Positions 9,057-18,908 of a stretch of 64,000 nucleotides of DNA are shown piece after piece. Numbering within the stretch: position 1 is the first letter of the stretch; the number at the start of each line of letters is the position of its first letter. Origin of the DNA: Acidobacteriota bacterium (lineage in GTDB: Bacteria; Acidobacteriota; Terriglobia; Bryobacterales; Bryobacteraceae); the NCBI GenBank assembly GCA_016870915.1, contig VFZY01000006.1, forward strand, positions 1-64,000. Direction: 5' to 3'. The translations under genes were made by a program, and so were the position numbers. Under the pieces are notes generated by a model, which was given only the letters and a program-made list of their open reading frames with translations, had not been told where the DNA came from and made no database searches.

Positions 9057-10964
9057 ATGTCTGACACTACCTCAGGGATCGAACGGAAGCTTCAGGAGTT
9101 GCCGCACACTGCATTGGTGGCCGAACGTGTTGACCTAATGGTCCAACTGGCGTGGCGGTCCCGTGAGAACGAAGAGTGGGACCGGGTGAAGGAACTGGCC
9201 ACCACGGCGCTCGAACTATCGCGAGCCGCGGGCTACCAGGCCGGGATCTCAGGCGCTCTGCGAAATCTGGCCTTCAGGGAATACATCCAGGGCGACTTGG
9301 CCGCGGCCACGGCTGGGGCTCAGGAGGCCGTGGATGCCGCCCAGAGGGCCGGCCGGGCGCGTGATGAAGCGGAGTCGCGCGGTGTTCTGGCGATGGTCCA
9401 TTGGACGCTGGGCAACATGGACATTGCGTTCGACGAAGGAACCCAGGCCCTGCGTTACTTCGAAGAGGTGGACCGGGACCCTGAGCCGCTGGGCTGGATG
9501 TATTCGATTGGCGGCATGATGCGGTTCAGCGTGGGGGATGTCGAAGGGGCGTTGGGCCAGCAGCATAAGGCTCTGGAACAGTTCAAGTCCGCGGGTCAGC
9601 GGTTGGGTGAGGCCCGGTGCTACACCGGCATGGGCACCTGCTACCAGGCGATGGGCCGAATGGAGGAGGCGGAAGGCTATTTCCAGCGGAGCCTGGAGCT
9701 GTATCGCGAACTGGGCAACGCCATGGGGATCTCGCGCGCCCTCTGCGATCTGGGGGCTCTGTGTCACGAATCGGGCCGGGACCAGGAGGCGTTGGCGCTT
9801 GAACTGGAGAGCCTCGATATCCGGGAGCGGCGTGGCAGCCGGCAGGCGATGACGACGAACCTGATTCACCTGGGCCGGCTTTACCTGAAGCAGCGTGCGT
9901 TCGGCGAGGCGCGGCGGGTGCTCGAACGCTCCCTGGCGATTGCCAACGAACTTGGCACCAAGCCGAAGGTATTCCAGGCGCATCAGGTACTGGCCGAGGT
10001 CTGCGAGGGGGAGGGCCTCTTCGAGCAGGCACTGACACACCTGAAGGCCCATCAGCAGGTGCGCGAGCAGGTATTCAGCGACGAGACGGCGCTGAAGGTT
10101 CGCAACGTTGAACTGCGTATGGCGATAGCGGCATCGCGGCGGCAGGCTGAGCTGGAACACAGTAAGAACGAGGAACTGGAAGAGAAGAACCGCGAACTGG
10201 CACGGCTGCTGGACGAACTGCAATCGACGCAGGCGCAACTGGTGCAGTCCGGCAAGATGGCGGCGCTGGGCAATCTGGTGGCGGCCCTGGCGCACGAGAT
10301 GAACTCGCCGCTGGGCGCGATTCAGAGTTCCAACGATGTGGCCCGGCGGGTGATTGCGCGGATGGGAAGCGGGGCACCCGACGGGTTGGCCAAGTCCCTC
10401 GATCTGCTTGCGCGGAACGAGGAGGTGATCGGGGTGGCCAGCGAGCGCATCGCCCAACTGATGAGGAGTCTGAAGGGCTTTGCGCGCATCGACCAGGCGC
10501 CGTTCGAACAGGTGGATCTGCGGCAGGCCATTGACCACACCCTGGTTCTGATGGAACCCCGATTCAGGAACCGGATCACCGTGCGGCGCAGCCTGGAAGA
10601 GATTCCTCCGGTGTTCTGCTACGCGGCGGAGATCAATCAGGTGCTGATGCACGTGATTGAGAATGCATGCGATGCGATTGACGGGACCGGGTGCATCGAC
10701 GTGTCAACGGCCGTGGCGGACGGTGAAATCCGGATCGTGGTGTCGGACACGGGGCGGGGCATTGCCGAAGACCGGCTGCCGGCGCTGTTTCTGCCCTCCA
10801 TCCGGCGCGATGGGGCTCGGGTGCGGGCCGCCGTGAGCCTGTTCACCTGCCAACAGATTGTCCAGAAGCACCGCGGTGAGATTCGCGTGGAGAGCCGGGC
10901 TGGACGGGGATCGAGATTCACCATCGCACTGCCCGCCGAACTGGCCACGCGCGCCGTGGCTTGA
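9057..10964 (+). CDS. TPR-repeat sensor histidine kinase (cytosolic)
   Basis: 635 residues with no membrane segment. Residues about 1-350 are helical repeats of TPR type (for example LGEARCYTGMGTCYQAMGRM), 360-400 is a charged coiled coil, then HisKA with phospho-acceptor His413 in ALAHEMNSPLG. The HATPase domain has an N box (INQVLMHVIENACDAIDG), a G1 box (VVSDTGRGIAEDRL) and a G2-like GRGSRFTIALP. Expected role is to sense a protein or ligand partner through the TPR domain and phosphorylate an unlinked response regulator; none is encoded nearby. A -10-like TATCCT lies at 9038-9043, close to the start codon. Confidence 0.88.
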   Translation: MSDTTSGIERKLQELPHTALVAERVDLMVQLAWRSRENEEWDRVKELATTALELSRAAGYQAGISGALRNLAFREYIQGDLAAATAGAQEAVDAAQRAGRARDEAESRGVLAMVHWTLGNMDIAFDEGTQALRYFEEVDRDPEPLGWMYSIGGMMRFSVGDVEGALGQQHKALEQFKSAGQRLGEARCYTGMGTCYQAMGRMEEAEGYFQRSLELYRELGNAMGISRALCDLGALCHESGRDQEALALELESLDIRERRGSRQAMTTNLIHLGRLYLKQRAFGEARRVLERSLAIANELGTKPKVFQAHQVLAEVCEGEGLFEQALTHLKAHQQVREQVFSDETALKVRNVELRMAIAASRRQAELEHSKNEELEEKNRELARLLDELQSTQAQLVQSGKMAALGNLVAALAHEMNSPLGAIQSSNDVARRVIARMGSGAPDGLAKSLDLLARNEEVIGVASERIAQLMRSLKGFARIDQAPFEQVDLRQAIDHTLVLMEPRFRNRITVRRSLEEIPPVFCYAAEINQVLMHVIENACDAIDGTGCIDVSTAVADGEIRIVVSDTGRGIAEDRLPALFLPSIRRDGARVRAAVSLFTCQQIVQKHRGEIRVESRAGRGSRFTIALPAELATRAVA

Positions 10965-11018
10965 CCTTGGCTTGTTCAACCCCGGCGGGGGACCAGCCCG
11001 TCACGGGATAATCGTGGG

Positions 11019-13004
11019 GTGGGTTATCAGCTTGCCGTCAGTTACCGCCCCAAGGGCGACCAGGAGACGGCCATCGAACAGCTTCTTGAGGGGTTGGCCG
11101 CGGGCGAGGCGCATCAGGTGTTGTTGGGCGTCACCGGATCCGGCAAGACGTTCACGATGGCGAAGGTCATCGAACGCACCGGCCGGCCGGCCCTGATTCT
11201 GGCGCACAACAAGACGCTGGCGGCGCAGCTTTATCACGAGTTCAAGGGATTTTTCCCCTCGAACGCCGTGGAGTACTTCGTCAGCTACTACGACTACTAT
11301 CAGCCGGAGGCCTACATCCCTTCGAGCGATGTCTACATCGAGAAGGAAGCGACGATCAACGACGAACTGGACAAGCTGAGGCTTTCGGCCACGCGTTCGT
11401 TGTTCGAGCGGCGGGATTGCGTCATCATCGCCAGCGTGAGCTGCATCTACGGCCTGGGTTCTCCGGAAGCCTACTACGGGATGTTGCTCATGCTGGAGAA
11501 GGGTAAGCGCTTTTCGAGAGACCAGATTCTGGCCAAGCTGGTTGAAATCCTCTACGTGAGAAGCGAAAACGATCTGCGCCGCGGCACATTCCGTGTGCGC
11601 GGCGACGTGATTGAGATCTATCCCACCTATGATGACCAGGCCTTCCGCGTGGAGCTTTGGGGCGATGAGATCGAGCAGCTTGCGCAAATCGACCCATTGA
11701 CCGGCCAGGTGAAACAGACCTACGTGCGTCTGCCCATTTATCCGAAGACGCACTACGTGATGTCGCCCGAGTCGCGCGACCGTGCGCTGTCCAGCATCGC
11801 GGCCGAACTCGACTGGTGGCACCCGGAGATGGTGAAGAACGGCAAGCTGGTTGAGGCGCAGAGGCTGATGCAGCGCACGAGGTTCGATCTGGAGATGATG
11901 CGGGAAGTGGGCTATTGCCACGGCATTGAAAACTACTCACGGCACCTTTCGGGCCGCCTGCCAGGCGAGGCGCCGCCCACGCTGCTGGATTATCTGCCAC
12001 ACGACTCGCTGATCTTCATTGATGAGAGCCATGTAACGGTGCCGCAGCTTCAGGGCATGTACCATGGCGACCGGTCCCGGAAGGAGACTCTGGTGAACTT
12101 CGGGTTCCGCCTGCCGAGCGCGCTCGACAACCGCCCGCTGACGTTCGAGGAGTTCAACAACCGCGTGAACCAGTTGGTGTTCGTTTCCGCCACGCCGGGC
12201 CCGTATGAGTTGACAAAGACGTCGGGCGCGGTGGTGGAGCAGGTGATCCGGCCGACGGGCCTGGTGGACCCTCCGGTTGAGATCCGGCCCATTCGCGGGC
12301 AGGTGGACGACCTGTTGAAGGAGATCCGTGCACGTGCCGAACGGGCTGAACGTGTGCTGGTGACGACGTTGACCAAGCGGATGGCGGAAGATCTTTCGGA
12401 GTACTACACGGAAGTGGGGGTGCGCTGCCGCTACATGCATTCGGAGGTGTCGACGCTGGACCGTGTGAAGACCCTGCGCGACCTTAGGCGCGGCGAGTTC
12501 GAGGCACTGATCGGCGTGAACCTCCTTCGCGAGGGGTTGGATCTGCCGGAAGTGTCGCTGGTGGCCATTCTGGATGCGGACAAGGAAGGTTTCCTTCGTT
12601 CCTCCGGCGCGCTGATCCAGACCATCGGACGGGCGGCCAGGAACGTAAACGGGCGGGCGATCCTCTATGCGGATGTCCTGACCGACAGCATGCGCCGGGC
12701 GATCGATGAGACCGATCGAAGGCGCCGGATTCAGACCGATTACAACGAGCGCAATGGGATCACGCCAGAATCGATCATCAAACCGATCGACATGAGCCTG
12801 GTGAAGATCGCCGAGGCCGACTATGTGACTGTCGAAGCGGATGACCCGGGAGATTGCCTGGAGGAACTGACGCCCGATGAGCGCGACCGCTACATTCTGG
12901 AGTTGGAGCAGAAGATGCGCGACGCGGCCAAGCAGTTCGATTTCGAACGCGCGGCCCAACTGCGCGACAAAGTGAAAGCCCTGCGTACCAGGAGCCTGGA
13001 GTGA
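11019..13004 (+). CDS. uvrB: Excinuclease ABC subunit B
   Basis: 661 residues, full family length. UvrB is the damage-verifying helicase-like subunit of UvrABC nucleotide excision repair in the cytosol. It shows Walker A GVTGSGKT (residues 37-44), the beta-hairpin region with [11 protein letters not shown] that clamps DNA, the helicase motif DESH, the motif VI segment QTIGRAARN, and a C-terminal UVR domain ([23 protein letters not shown] is split here as two halves) that binds UvrC. GTG start with a GATAAT -10-like box at 11007-11012, six bases before it. The stop overlaps the next gene's GTG. Confidence 0.97.
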   Translation: MGYQLAVSYRPKGDQETAIEQLLEGLAAGEAHQVLLGVTGSGKTFTMAKVIERTGRPALILAHNKTLAAQLYHEFKGFFPSNAVEYFVSYYDYYQPEAYIPSSDVYIEKEATINDELDKLRLSATRSLFERRDCVIIASVSCIYGLGSPEAYYGMLLMLEKGKRFSRDQILAKLVEILYVRSENDLRRGTFRVRGDVIEIYPTYDDQAFRVELWGDEIEQLAQIDPLTGQVKQTYVRLPIYPKTHYVMSPESRDRALSSIAAELDWWHPEMVKNGKLVEAQRLMQRTRFDLEMMREVGYCHGIENYSRHLSGRLPGEAPPTLLDYLPHDSLIFIDESHVTVPQLQGMYHGDRSRKETLVNFGFRLPSALDNRPLTFEEFNNRVNQLVFVSATPGPYELTKTSGAVVEQVIRPTGLVDPPVEIRPIRGQVDDLLKEIRARAERAERVLVTTLTKRMAEDLSEYYTEVGVRCRYMHSEVSTLDRVKTLRDLRRGEFEALIGVNLLREGLDLPEVSLVAILDADKEGFLRSSGALIQTIGRAARNVNGRAILYADVLTDSMRRAIDETDRRRRIQTDYNERNGITPESIIKPIDMSLVKIAEADYVTVEADDPGDCLEELTPDERDRYILELEQKMRDAAKQFDFERAAQLRDKVKALRTRSLE

Positions 13005-13747
13005 AACGCCGGCTGACGTACGGAATGGTGGCCGCCGGCAACCTGAGCCTGAACTGGGTGGCACGCCTGCCTGGGCTGCCCGAATGTCTGGGCCCGGTGA
13101 AAGGAACCTCATCGTTCCGCGTGGCCAGCCGTCTGGTGAACTCGCTGGGGGCCGGCTTCGCTGTGAAGGACTACGATCCTCTGGGCGATGTGGACGTGGT
13201 GCTGATGGTGATGCCCGATGCGGCCGTGATGGAGGCCTGCCGCGCGATGGCGGCGACACGGGTGGACTGGACCGGCAGAACCATCCTGCTGTGCAGCGTG
13301 GCCCTGGATGCGTCCTTCATTGAGCCCCTTCGGCGCCGCGGCGCCTTGACCGCCTCGGTGTTTCCGGCCGAAGGCGTGGAGGAAAACGCGCTGCTGTTTC
13401 ACGGCTGCCGTGAAGCGGCCAAGGCGCTCAAGCCGTTGATCGCCGGGGCGCAGGTGCGTGTCGTGGAACTGGCTGACAAGGGGCAGTATGTCGACGGCCA
13501 CCGGATCGCCACCAGCGTGGTGACGGGGGTGATCGCCACGGCGCATGAGTGCCTTCTCGCTTCGGGTCTGGAGCCGGCGCTGGCGCTCGCTGGTGTGGAC
13601 CAGCTGGTTCGCCGCACTCTGCAGGGTTACATCAAGGCGGGCCGGCGTGGGCGGCTGCTCGATTCCGACGGCATCGCTCACTTGGGCAGGGTGCTGTTCA
13701 AGGAGATCAGCGAGGACGGAAAGGCCCGGGCGGCCGCTTCCGAGTGA
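13001..13747 (+). CDS. Rossmann-fold DUF2520-like (NADP-oxidoreductase-like) protein
   Basis: 248 residues. The N-terminal part resembles the Rossmann-like domain of DUF2520/F420-dependent NADP oxidoreductase proteins ([19 protein letters not shown], then [14 protein letters not shown]), although the nucleotide-binding glycine pattern is weak. The C-terminal helical part (from about residue 150) fits the ProC/DUF2520 dimerisation domain. The GTG start overlaps the uvrB stop, so it is coupled to uvrB. Its last 70 bases overlap the 3' end of qhpE on the opposite strand. Function unknown; a structural link to DNA repair is not evident. Confidence 0.6.
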   Translation: MKRRLTYGMVAAGNLSLNWVARLPGLPECLGPVKGTSSFRVASRLVNSLGAGFAVKDYDPLGDVDVVLMVMPDAAVMEACRAMAATRVDWTGRTILLCSVALDASFIEPLRRRGALTASVFPAEGVEENALLFHGCREAAKALKPLIAGAQVRVVELADKGQYVDGHRIATSVVTGVIATAHECLLASGLEPALALAGVDQLVRRTLQGYIKAGRRGRLLDSDGIAHLGRVLFKEISEDGKARAAASE

Positions 13748-14334
13748 CAGTATCGAGCCGCGATGCCGGTCATTCGCGCGACGGCGAAGCTGATGCCGCG
13801 CAGATTTCGTTCGGGCGGCACGCCTGGAATTTCCCGCGCGTAGCCCGAGGTGAGAAAGACCGGGGCGCCCCCGCGCATTTCATGCCGGAATGTTGTGGTG
13901 GGGCACGCCCAATCGACATCGACGGCGATGACGCCAGGAAGTCCAGCCGGCAAGGGCGGTCCGGCGGGTGTCATGGCCGGGGCAAAAACAGGGCCCGATG
14001 CCGCGGCCAGCAACGCTTCAAAACGCGGCCGGTGTTCCGGGTTGCTGGTGCCGAGGCTCAAGTTAATGAACCGGGCGCCTCGGGCAAAACACCAGTGGAG
14101 TGCCCGTTCCAGGGTGTCGATGCTGGTGACCAGTTGCCGGTCGAAGACCTTGGCGATGAGCAGGCGGGAACCGGGTGACCATTCCTCGATCAGCCCGGCG
14201 ACAGCGGTGCCATGGCCAATTCCATCCAGCCAGGTGCCGCCGGTGAACGTTTCCGCGGCTTCGATCTCGCCCACGTGGGGATGGCCCGGGTGGATGCCGC
14301 TATCGACGATGGCGATGAGAGGAGGCGTGCTCAT
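13678..14334 (-). CDS. qhpE: Subtilisin-like serine protease of the QHNDH operon (leader peptidase)
   Basis: 218 residues, a compact S8-family protease with no signal peptide or propeptide. The triad is visible: Asp11 (IVDSGIHPG), His41 (GIGHGTAVAG) and Ser182 (GISFAVARMTG, the GTSxA-like box). The usual oxyanion Asn motif is not obvious (APAMTPAGPP takes that place). In Paracoccus QhpE removes the leader of the cross-linked gamma subunit in the cytosol before export. Its position as last gene here, overlapping the exporter gene stop by an ATGA, supports that role. Gene name is assigned from motifs and operon context. Confidence 0.85.
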   Translation of the reverse strand: MSTPPLIAIVDSGIHPGHPHVGEIEAAETFTGGTWLDGIGHGTAVAGLIEEWSPGSRLLIAKVFDRQLVTSIDTLERALHWCFARGARFINLSLGTSNPEHRPRFEALLAAASGPVFAPAMTPAGPPLPAGLPGVIAVDVDWACPTTTFRHEMRGGAPVFLTSGYAREIPGVPPERNLRGISFAVARMTGIAARYCHSEAAARAFPSSLISLNSTLPK

Positions 14335-15977
14335 GGCGCGGCCCCCAGCACGGCGCGCTGGGTGGCCAGGCCGAGCAGCGCCGGGCGGTGCGTCACGAGG
14401 ATTGCCGTGCGCCCCTGAAGTGCCTGGGCCAGTTGATCGCGAAGGGCGAGTTCCGTTTGCTCATCGAGCGCGGACGTGGGTTCATCCAGGATTACGATGG
14501 GGGCGTCGCGCAGCAGGGCGCGGGCAATCGCGATGCGCTGGCGCTCTCCGGCGGAGAGGGCGAGGCCACGATCGCCCGCGATCGTATCGTAACCCTGCGG
14601 CAGGGCCGCGATGAAGTCGTGGATCGCCGCCGCGCGAGCGGCCGCCTCGATCCGGCTCTGCGAGGCCGCGGGGTCCGCGTAGGCGATGTTCTCTCGCAGC
14701 GAGGCGTGAAAGATGAGCGGCGTTTGTTCCACGGTGGCAATCGCGGTGCGAAGGTAGGTGAAGGGCAGGCCTCGCAGATCGTGCCCATCCAGCAGGATGC
14801 GGCCCGCTTGCGGATCCTCGAAACGAAGCAGGAGATCGGCGAGCGTGCTCTTGCCCGCCCCCGTGGGCCCGGTGACGGCGCAGATGGCGCCGGCCGGGAT
14901 GTGCAGGCTGAAGTGCGAGAGCACCTGATCGCGGCCCTGTTCGAAGCTTACATCCTCAAAGCGGATCTCGCCTTGCGGCGGCGGCAGGGCGGCACTCTGC
15001 GCGGGCTCGGCGACGGCGGGGTGGGTATCGAAAAGATCGGTCACACGCCGCAGGGAAACCGCGCCTGTCACCAGGCTGGTGTGCAGCCCCATCAGGCTCT
15101 GCACGGGCGCGAGCAGGCGCAGATGATAGGCCATGAACGCCACCAGCGCGCCAATGGTCAGCTTGCCCTCGATCACACGCGCCCCACCCACGGTGAAGAC
15201 CACCGCCGTGGCGATGGTCAGGATGGCGCCAGGGAAGAGGCCGGCTTTAAGATTGGCCCGCTGCATCAGCAGCAAAGCATCCAGAAACAGCTGGTTGTGC
15301 CGGGTGAAACGGGCGCCTTCGGCGCGCTCACGATTCGACGCGGCCACCAGGCGGTGAAGCGAAAGAGTCTCGATGAGGAATGTTCCGATGCCGGCGCTGC
15401 GTTCACGAACGGCGGCGGTGTGTTGCGCCAACTCGGCCTGGCAGCGGCGGAGTGCCCAGACGCTGGCGGGGATGAGCGCGACACTGGCCAGCGAAAGCAC
15501 CGGGTCAAGCAGCAGCATCACGATCAGGCTGCCGGCCAGGAACAGGACATTGGATATCGCCGCCAGAATGGTGTCGGCCGCGATTCGTTGCACCTCACCG
15601 ACATCGTTGTTGAGGCGTGAAACCAACTCACCCAGGCGCCAGCCCGCGAATTGGCGTGGGGACCATCGCAGTAGATGCGCGTAGAGCGCGGAACGCATGT
15701 CAAAGAGGATGGCCGCCGAAGTCTTTGTATAACGCAGGCTGGCCGCGGCCCCCAGGAGCGACGCGGCCAAGGCGGCGCACACCATCCAGGCCGCGATACG
15801 GCCCAACGCACCCAGATCGTGCACCGTCAGGGCATCGTCAATCAGCAGCTTTGAAAAGTAGGGCTGCAGCAGACCGACCGACGTACCCAGGAGAGAAAGA
15901 CACCCCACCAGGGCCAGTTGCGGAAGGTAGGGCCGCAGGAACGGCATCACCCGTCTGTATGGAGCCAGGGGGGTCAC
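14331..15977 (-). CDS. qhpF: ABC exporter of the QHNDH operon
   Basis: About 548 residues: an N-terminal six-helix exporter domain followed by an ATPase domain with Walker A GPTGAGKST (near residue 370), signature LSAGERQRIAIARAL (near 475) and Walker B IVILDEPTSALDE. I start it at the GTG at 15977, which overlaps the upstream stop (GTGA); a GTG at 15998 is also open. QhpF is thought to export the processed, thioether-cross-linked QhpC to the periplasm, because QhpC has no Sec or Tat signal. The half-transporter would act as a homodimer. Confidence 0.88.
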   Translation of the reverse strand: MTPLAPYRRVMPFLRPYLPQLALVGCLSLLGTSVGLLQPYFSKLLIDDALTVHDLGALGRIAAWMVCAALAASLLGAAASLRYTKTSAAILFDMRSALYAHLLRWSPRQFAGWRLGELVSRLNNDVGEVQRIAADTILAAISNVLFLAGSLIVMLLLDPVLSLASVALIPASVWALRRCQAELAQHTAAVRERSAGIGTFLIETLSLHRLVAASNRERAEGARFTRHNQLFLDALLLMQRANLKAGLFPGAILTIATAVVFTVGGARVIEGKLTIGALVAFMAYHLRLLAPVQSLMGLHTSLVTGAVSLRRVTDLFDTHPAVAEPAQSAALPPPQGEIRFEDVSFEQGRDQVLSHFSLHIPAGAICAVTGPTGAGKSTLADLLLRFEDPQAGRILLDGHDLRGLPFTYLRTAIATVEQTPLIFHASLRENIAYADPAASQSRIEAAARAAAIHDFIAALPQGYDTIAGDRGLALSAGERQRIAIARALLRDAPIVILDEPTSALDEQTELALRDQLAQALQGRTAILVTHRPALLGLATQRAVLGAAP

Positions 15978-16984
15978 GGAGCCGTCTGGTAGTAGCACAT
16001 GTAGCCGGCGTCGCAGTGTTCCGGCTCCTGCCTTAGGGCGCGGGCATTGCCAATGATCACCGGGCGTGCCGTGCGGGCGTGCACCTGGTCGGCAATGTGG
16101 CGCACCATGCGCACGCTGGCCAACTTACGGAAGGGGCTGGATTCCCGGCCCACCACCTTGAGCGAAGCCACGCCGAAGCGCGCCAGATCATGCAGGGCGC
16201 ACAGGGCACAGGGTCCGTACGGCAGGCCCTTGGCAGTGGCCGAACAGCCGTTCCCAGTCAGGTACCAGACCCAGGCGCGGTAGTCTTCCAGATTGGCACG
16301 GAGCCAGCGCTCCCGGCGGCTGGAAAAGTACTTGCCGCTCCAGGCGAAATCGGCCTTCATGCCGGAAAGGCTGGTGCAGAACGCTCCCACCGAATGGTGA
16401 TGCGTGGTGGAGCAGAAGCCCTCTTCAAAGGCGCAGCCGTCGTTCAACGCGAACACCTCGATTTCGACCAGATCCTTTGTCTGGCCCGTGATGTGTTCGA
16501 TTTCGGCCAGCGTCACACTGCGCGGCAGGATGACGCGCGAGGCGCCCAGGCCGGCCAGAAACCGGATGGCCTCCGTGTTCAATGTGGCGGCCACGGAACT
16601 GACGTGCAGCCTGGCGTTGAGGCGCAGCGATGCTGCCTGCGCCAGCAGGTTGACGTCCGCAATGATCAGCGCATCCACGCCGCACTCTTCGGAAAGGCGT
16701 TGGGCGAACCGCAACACCTGCGGCGCCTGGGTGGGTCCGTACGAGGGGGCATTGAGTGTGGCGAACAGGGGCAGGCCGCGGAGACGGGCGGCATCTGCCA
16801 GTTCCCGCATGTCAGCCCAGCTTTCAACGGAACTGCCCTTGGGGCTGCGGCGGTGCAGCCAGAGGGGGCCGGGGTTTTCATCCACCCACTCCCGCGGCGC
16901 CAGGCCGCAATACAGCTCCTGGGCGCCGGCTGTATGCAGCATCTCCAGTTCGTCGAGCGAGCGGATGGGCGCCAGGACCTTCAT
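15974..16984 (-). CDS. U32-family protein, UbiU-like (candidate O2-independent hydroxylase subunit)
   Basis: 336 residues. U32 hallmarks are present: the N-terminal ELYCGL strand motif, EIEVFALNDGC, and the closing GVASLKVVGRESSPFRKLASV block. Cysteines at 184, 191 and 203 (CX6C then C after 11 residues), plus Cys259/Cys262 in GPCALC, resemble the four [4Fe-4S] ligands of E. coli UbiU in order, though with different later spacing. UbiU, RlhA and TrhP are U32 proteins that hydroxylate substrates without O2; the old name 'peptidase U32' is misleading. It overlaps the next U32 gene by ATGA and sits inside the qhp operon. I infer a role in making the CTQ cofactor; a peptidase role cannot be excluded. 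Confidence 0.75.
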   Translation of the reverse strand: MKVLAPIRSLDELEMLHTAGAQELYCGLAPREWVDENPGPLWLHRRSPKGSSVESWADMRELADAARLRGLPLFATLNAPSYGPTQAPQVLRFAQRLSEECGVDALIIADVNLLAQAASLRLNARLHVSSVAATLNTEAIRFLAGLGASRVILPRSVTLAEIEHITGQTKDLVEIEVFALNDGCAFEEGFCSTTHHHSVGAFCTSLSGMKADFAWSGKYFSSRRERWLRANLEDYRAWVWYLTGNGCSATAKGLPYGPCALCALHDLARFGVASLKVVGRESSPFRKLASVRMVRHIADQVHARTARPVIIGNARALRQEPEHCDAGYMCYYQTAP

Positions 16985-17802
16985 GCGGCGGCTCCCAGAA
17001 CGTGCATGGGCAGTTCGGGCTGGATCACCAGCCGGTCCACCGCCCCCGCGCCGGCCAACGCGAGAATGGATGCGATGGCGGCCTCGGTCTGCCGGTAGAA
17101 GTACGTGTTGCCCTTCAGCAGGAACTGCTGATCCTGGTTCTGGAACGGGCTATTGGCGTAGGTGAAGACCACCTGGTGCGTCTGGCATTCATGACGGCAC
17201 GGAGCGCCCGGCTGGAATTTCCGCTCCTTGCGGTAGTGCAGACCCGCGGCCTGGCAAACACGGCTGGTGCTGACGAAGCCATAGGGCAGGTAGACACTCA
17301 CCGGTGCGGGCGGAAGCGCGGCATCAAAACCCTGCGGAAGAGCATCCAGTTCGACGCGCCGGACGCCCAGCCCTCGCAGCATTTCCCGGTAGGAATGATT
17401 CTCCACGGTTGATTGCCGCAGCGCCGGCAGGGGATCGCTGAAAAGCTCCATCACGCGGGGATCGCGCAGGGCCTTGTGGAGAAGGCGGCCCTGCACGGGA
17501 ACCAGGGCGGGGAAGTCGCGCCTCAGAACATTGAGAACGCCCCAGTCCGAAAACGCCACCTCGGCACCTGGCGGCAAGATCGCAAACAAGGAAGCCAGCC
17601 GCGCCACCCCTCGGTCCGAGACGTAGGGCGTGAGCAGGGTCAGGGGCAGGCGATCATCCAACGCGCGGCGCAGCGCATCGGGCGACGGAATGAGGTGTTC
17701 GCAGAACTCATTGCCCACATAGCGGCGCGAAAAGAGAATTTCGGGGGGAAGACCCGCGATTCCGCGCGCGGCGTTCGCGTTGCCGTGGATGGACCATTCC
17801 AT
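16981..17802 (-). CDS. U32-like protein, UbiV-like (candidate partner of the UbiU-like protein)
   Basis: 273 residues. Four cysteines (34, 183, 202 and 206; C...C-X18-C-X3-C) follow the ligand order of UbiV, whose cluster is held by one early Cys and a late C-X12-C-X3-C set. The early one is in YVGNEFCEHL, which aligns with the 'VGxxxC' strand of UbiV, and the late ones are in VSTSRVCQAAG and APCRHECQTH. Similarity is weaker than for its neighbour, but UbiU and UbiV also work as a diverged heterodimer encoded side by side. The ATG lies eight bases after the qhpB stop. Expected in the cytosol. The fold and iron-sulfur cluster are inferences from the cysteine pattern. Confidence 0.65.
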   Translation of the reverse strand: MEWSIHGNANAARGIAGLPPEILFSRRYVGNEFCEHLIPSPDALRRALDDRLPLTLLTPYVSDRGVARLASLFAILPPGAEVAFSDWGVLNVLRRDFPALVPVQGRLLHKALRDPRVMELFSDPLPALRQSTVENHSYREMLRGLGVRRVELDALPQGFDAALPPAPVSVYLPYGFVSTSRVCQAAGLHYRKERKFQPGAPCRHECQTHQVVFTYANSPFQNQDQQFLLKGNTYFYRQTEAAIASILALAGAGAVDRLVIQPELPMHVLGAAA

Positions 17803-17810
17803 GACGGCGG

Positions 17811-18908
17811 TCAGCGCGGCAGCGCCACCATGTTGGTGGTGATGTCGGCGCCCACATCAATGGTGCGGCGCGGCTGGAACGTAGCCGCGTCGAAAACCTC
17901 AATCTCAAAGCCGGCGCCGAAAACGTAGAGATCGCGGCCCGAAGGCGAGATGGTGAAGTTGAACCGGGTGCGCCCGGCGAACTCGGCTTTCCGCTTGAGT
18001 TCGCGGCTGGTGAGGTCGAACTCCCAGAATTCGCTGCGCCGGTTGGCGCCATCGCCATTGAAGGCCACCGTGTAGCCCTTCATCCGGTCCGGCGTCATAT
18101 GCAGGCCCATCATGCCCGTGGTGGCCGGCGCCACGGGCTTAAAGTCGAAGCTGCGCTTGTTCAGATCGAAACGGGCGATGCCGAACACACGGCGGTGCAC
18201 GTGGGGATCGGTTGTATTGAAGATACCGAGCAGCGTGTTCGGGTCCTCATGCGGATCGTCACCAAAGCCCACAAAAACGCGCTCCATCCCCGGAAAGACG
18301 GGCTTCGACAGATCGATTGTGTCGACAAGCTTGAACGTTGTGGCGTCCAGAACAAAGATGTTCTCGCGGAAGTAGTAGATGTGCTTGCCATCGGGCGCCA
18401 CACGGAGGGCGCCGAACCGGGCGCCGGCATTCGGTTCCAGTTCCTTGGGCAGGTCATGCTCGCGGACAATTTTCCTGGCGGCCAGATCGATCACGGCCAC
18501 GCGGTTCTTGTCTACTTCAAACCGGTCGATCTTCTTCGTGACGGAATACAGATTGGCATAAAGGAGCGTGGCATCGGCGTTCAACGCCATGCCTCCCAGG
18601 CGGTACTTGCGCGTCTCGGTATTCAGCACGAAGTGGCTTGTCACCTGGCGCGACGCCAGATCGATTACCTCGATGCCGCTGTCCTTGGTGGTGGTGGCCA
18701 CCATCAGCTTCCGGTCATTGGAAAGCATCAACGAACGCGGCACGCCTGTCTTCAGATCGATCTTGCCCACCGCCTTTTGCTGCGCTTCATCGAAGATGTG
18801 CACGGTGGCGGGCCAGGAGCCCAGATAGAGGGTGCCGCCGGGCTTCTGAGCCCAGGCCGCGTGGGCCCAAGCCGCGGCGCCCACTGCCAGCAGCAGGAGC
18901 GTTCTCAT
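17811..18908 (-). CDS. qhpB: Quinohemoprotein amine dehydrogenase, propeller (beta) subunit
   Basis: 365 residues with a signal peptide (MRTLLLLAVGAAAWAHAAWAQ) and repeats of a YVTN/WD-type seven-bladed propeller, for example GGTLYLGSWPATVHIFD and SPSGRDLYVFGAGFEIEVFD. In QHNDH this subunit covers the small CTQ subunit in the periplasm and lines the substrate channel. The ATG at 18908 overlaps the qhpC stop (ATGA), so it is coupled to its partner subunit. An upstream in-frame start at 18956 is less likely because it would bury the signal peptide. Confidence 0.88.
   Translation of the reverse strand: MRTLLLLAVGAAAWAHAAWAQKPGGTLYLGSWPATVHIFDEAQQKAVGKIDLKTGVPRSLMLSNDRKLMVATTTKDSGIEVIDLASRQVTSHFVLNTETRKYRLGGMALNADATLLYANLYSVTKKIDRFEVDKNRVAVIDLAARKIVREHDLPKELEPNAGARFGALRVAPDGKHIYYFRENIFVLDATTFKLVDTIDLSKPVFPGMERVFVGFGDDPHEDPNTLLGIFNTTDPHVHRRVFGIARFDLNKRSFDFKPVAPATTGMMGLHMTPDRMKGYTVAFNGDGANRRSEFWEFDLTSRELKRKAEFAGRTRFNFTISPSGRDLYVFGAGFEIEVFDAATFQPRRTIDVGADITTNMVALPR

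Noticed and set aside
16981-17802. U32 proteins as collagenase-like peptidases
   Set aside because: Well-studied U32 members (UbiU, UbiV, RlhA, TrhP) are hydroxylation enzymes, and the cysteine pattern here favours that; the peptidase name is historical.
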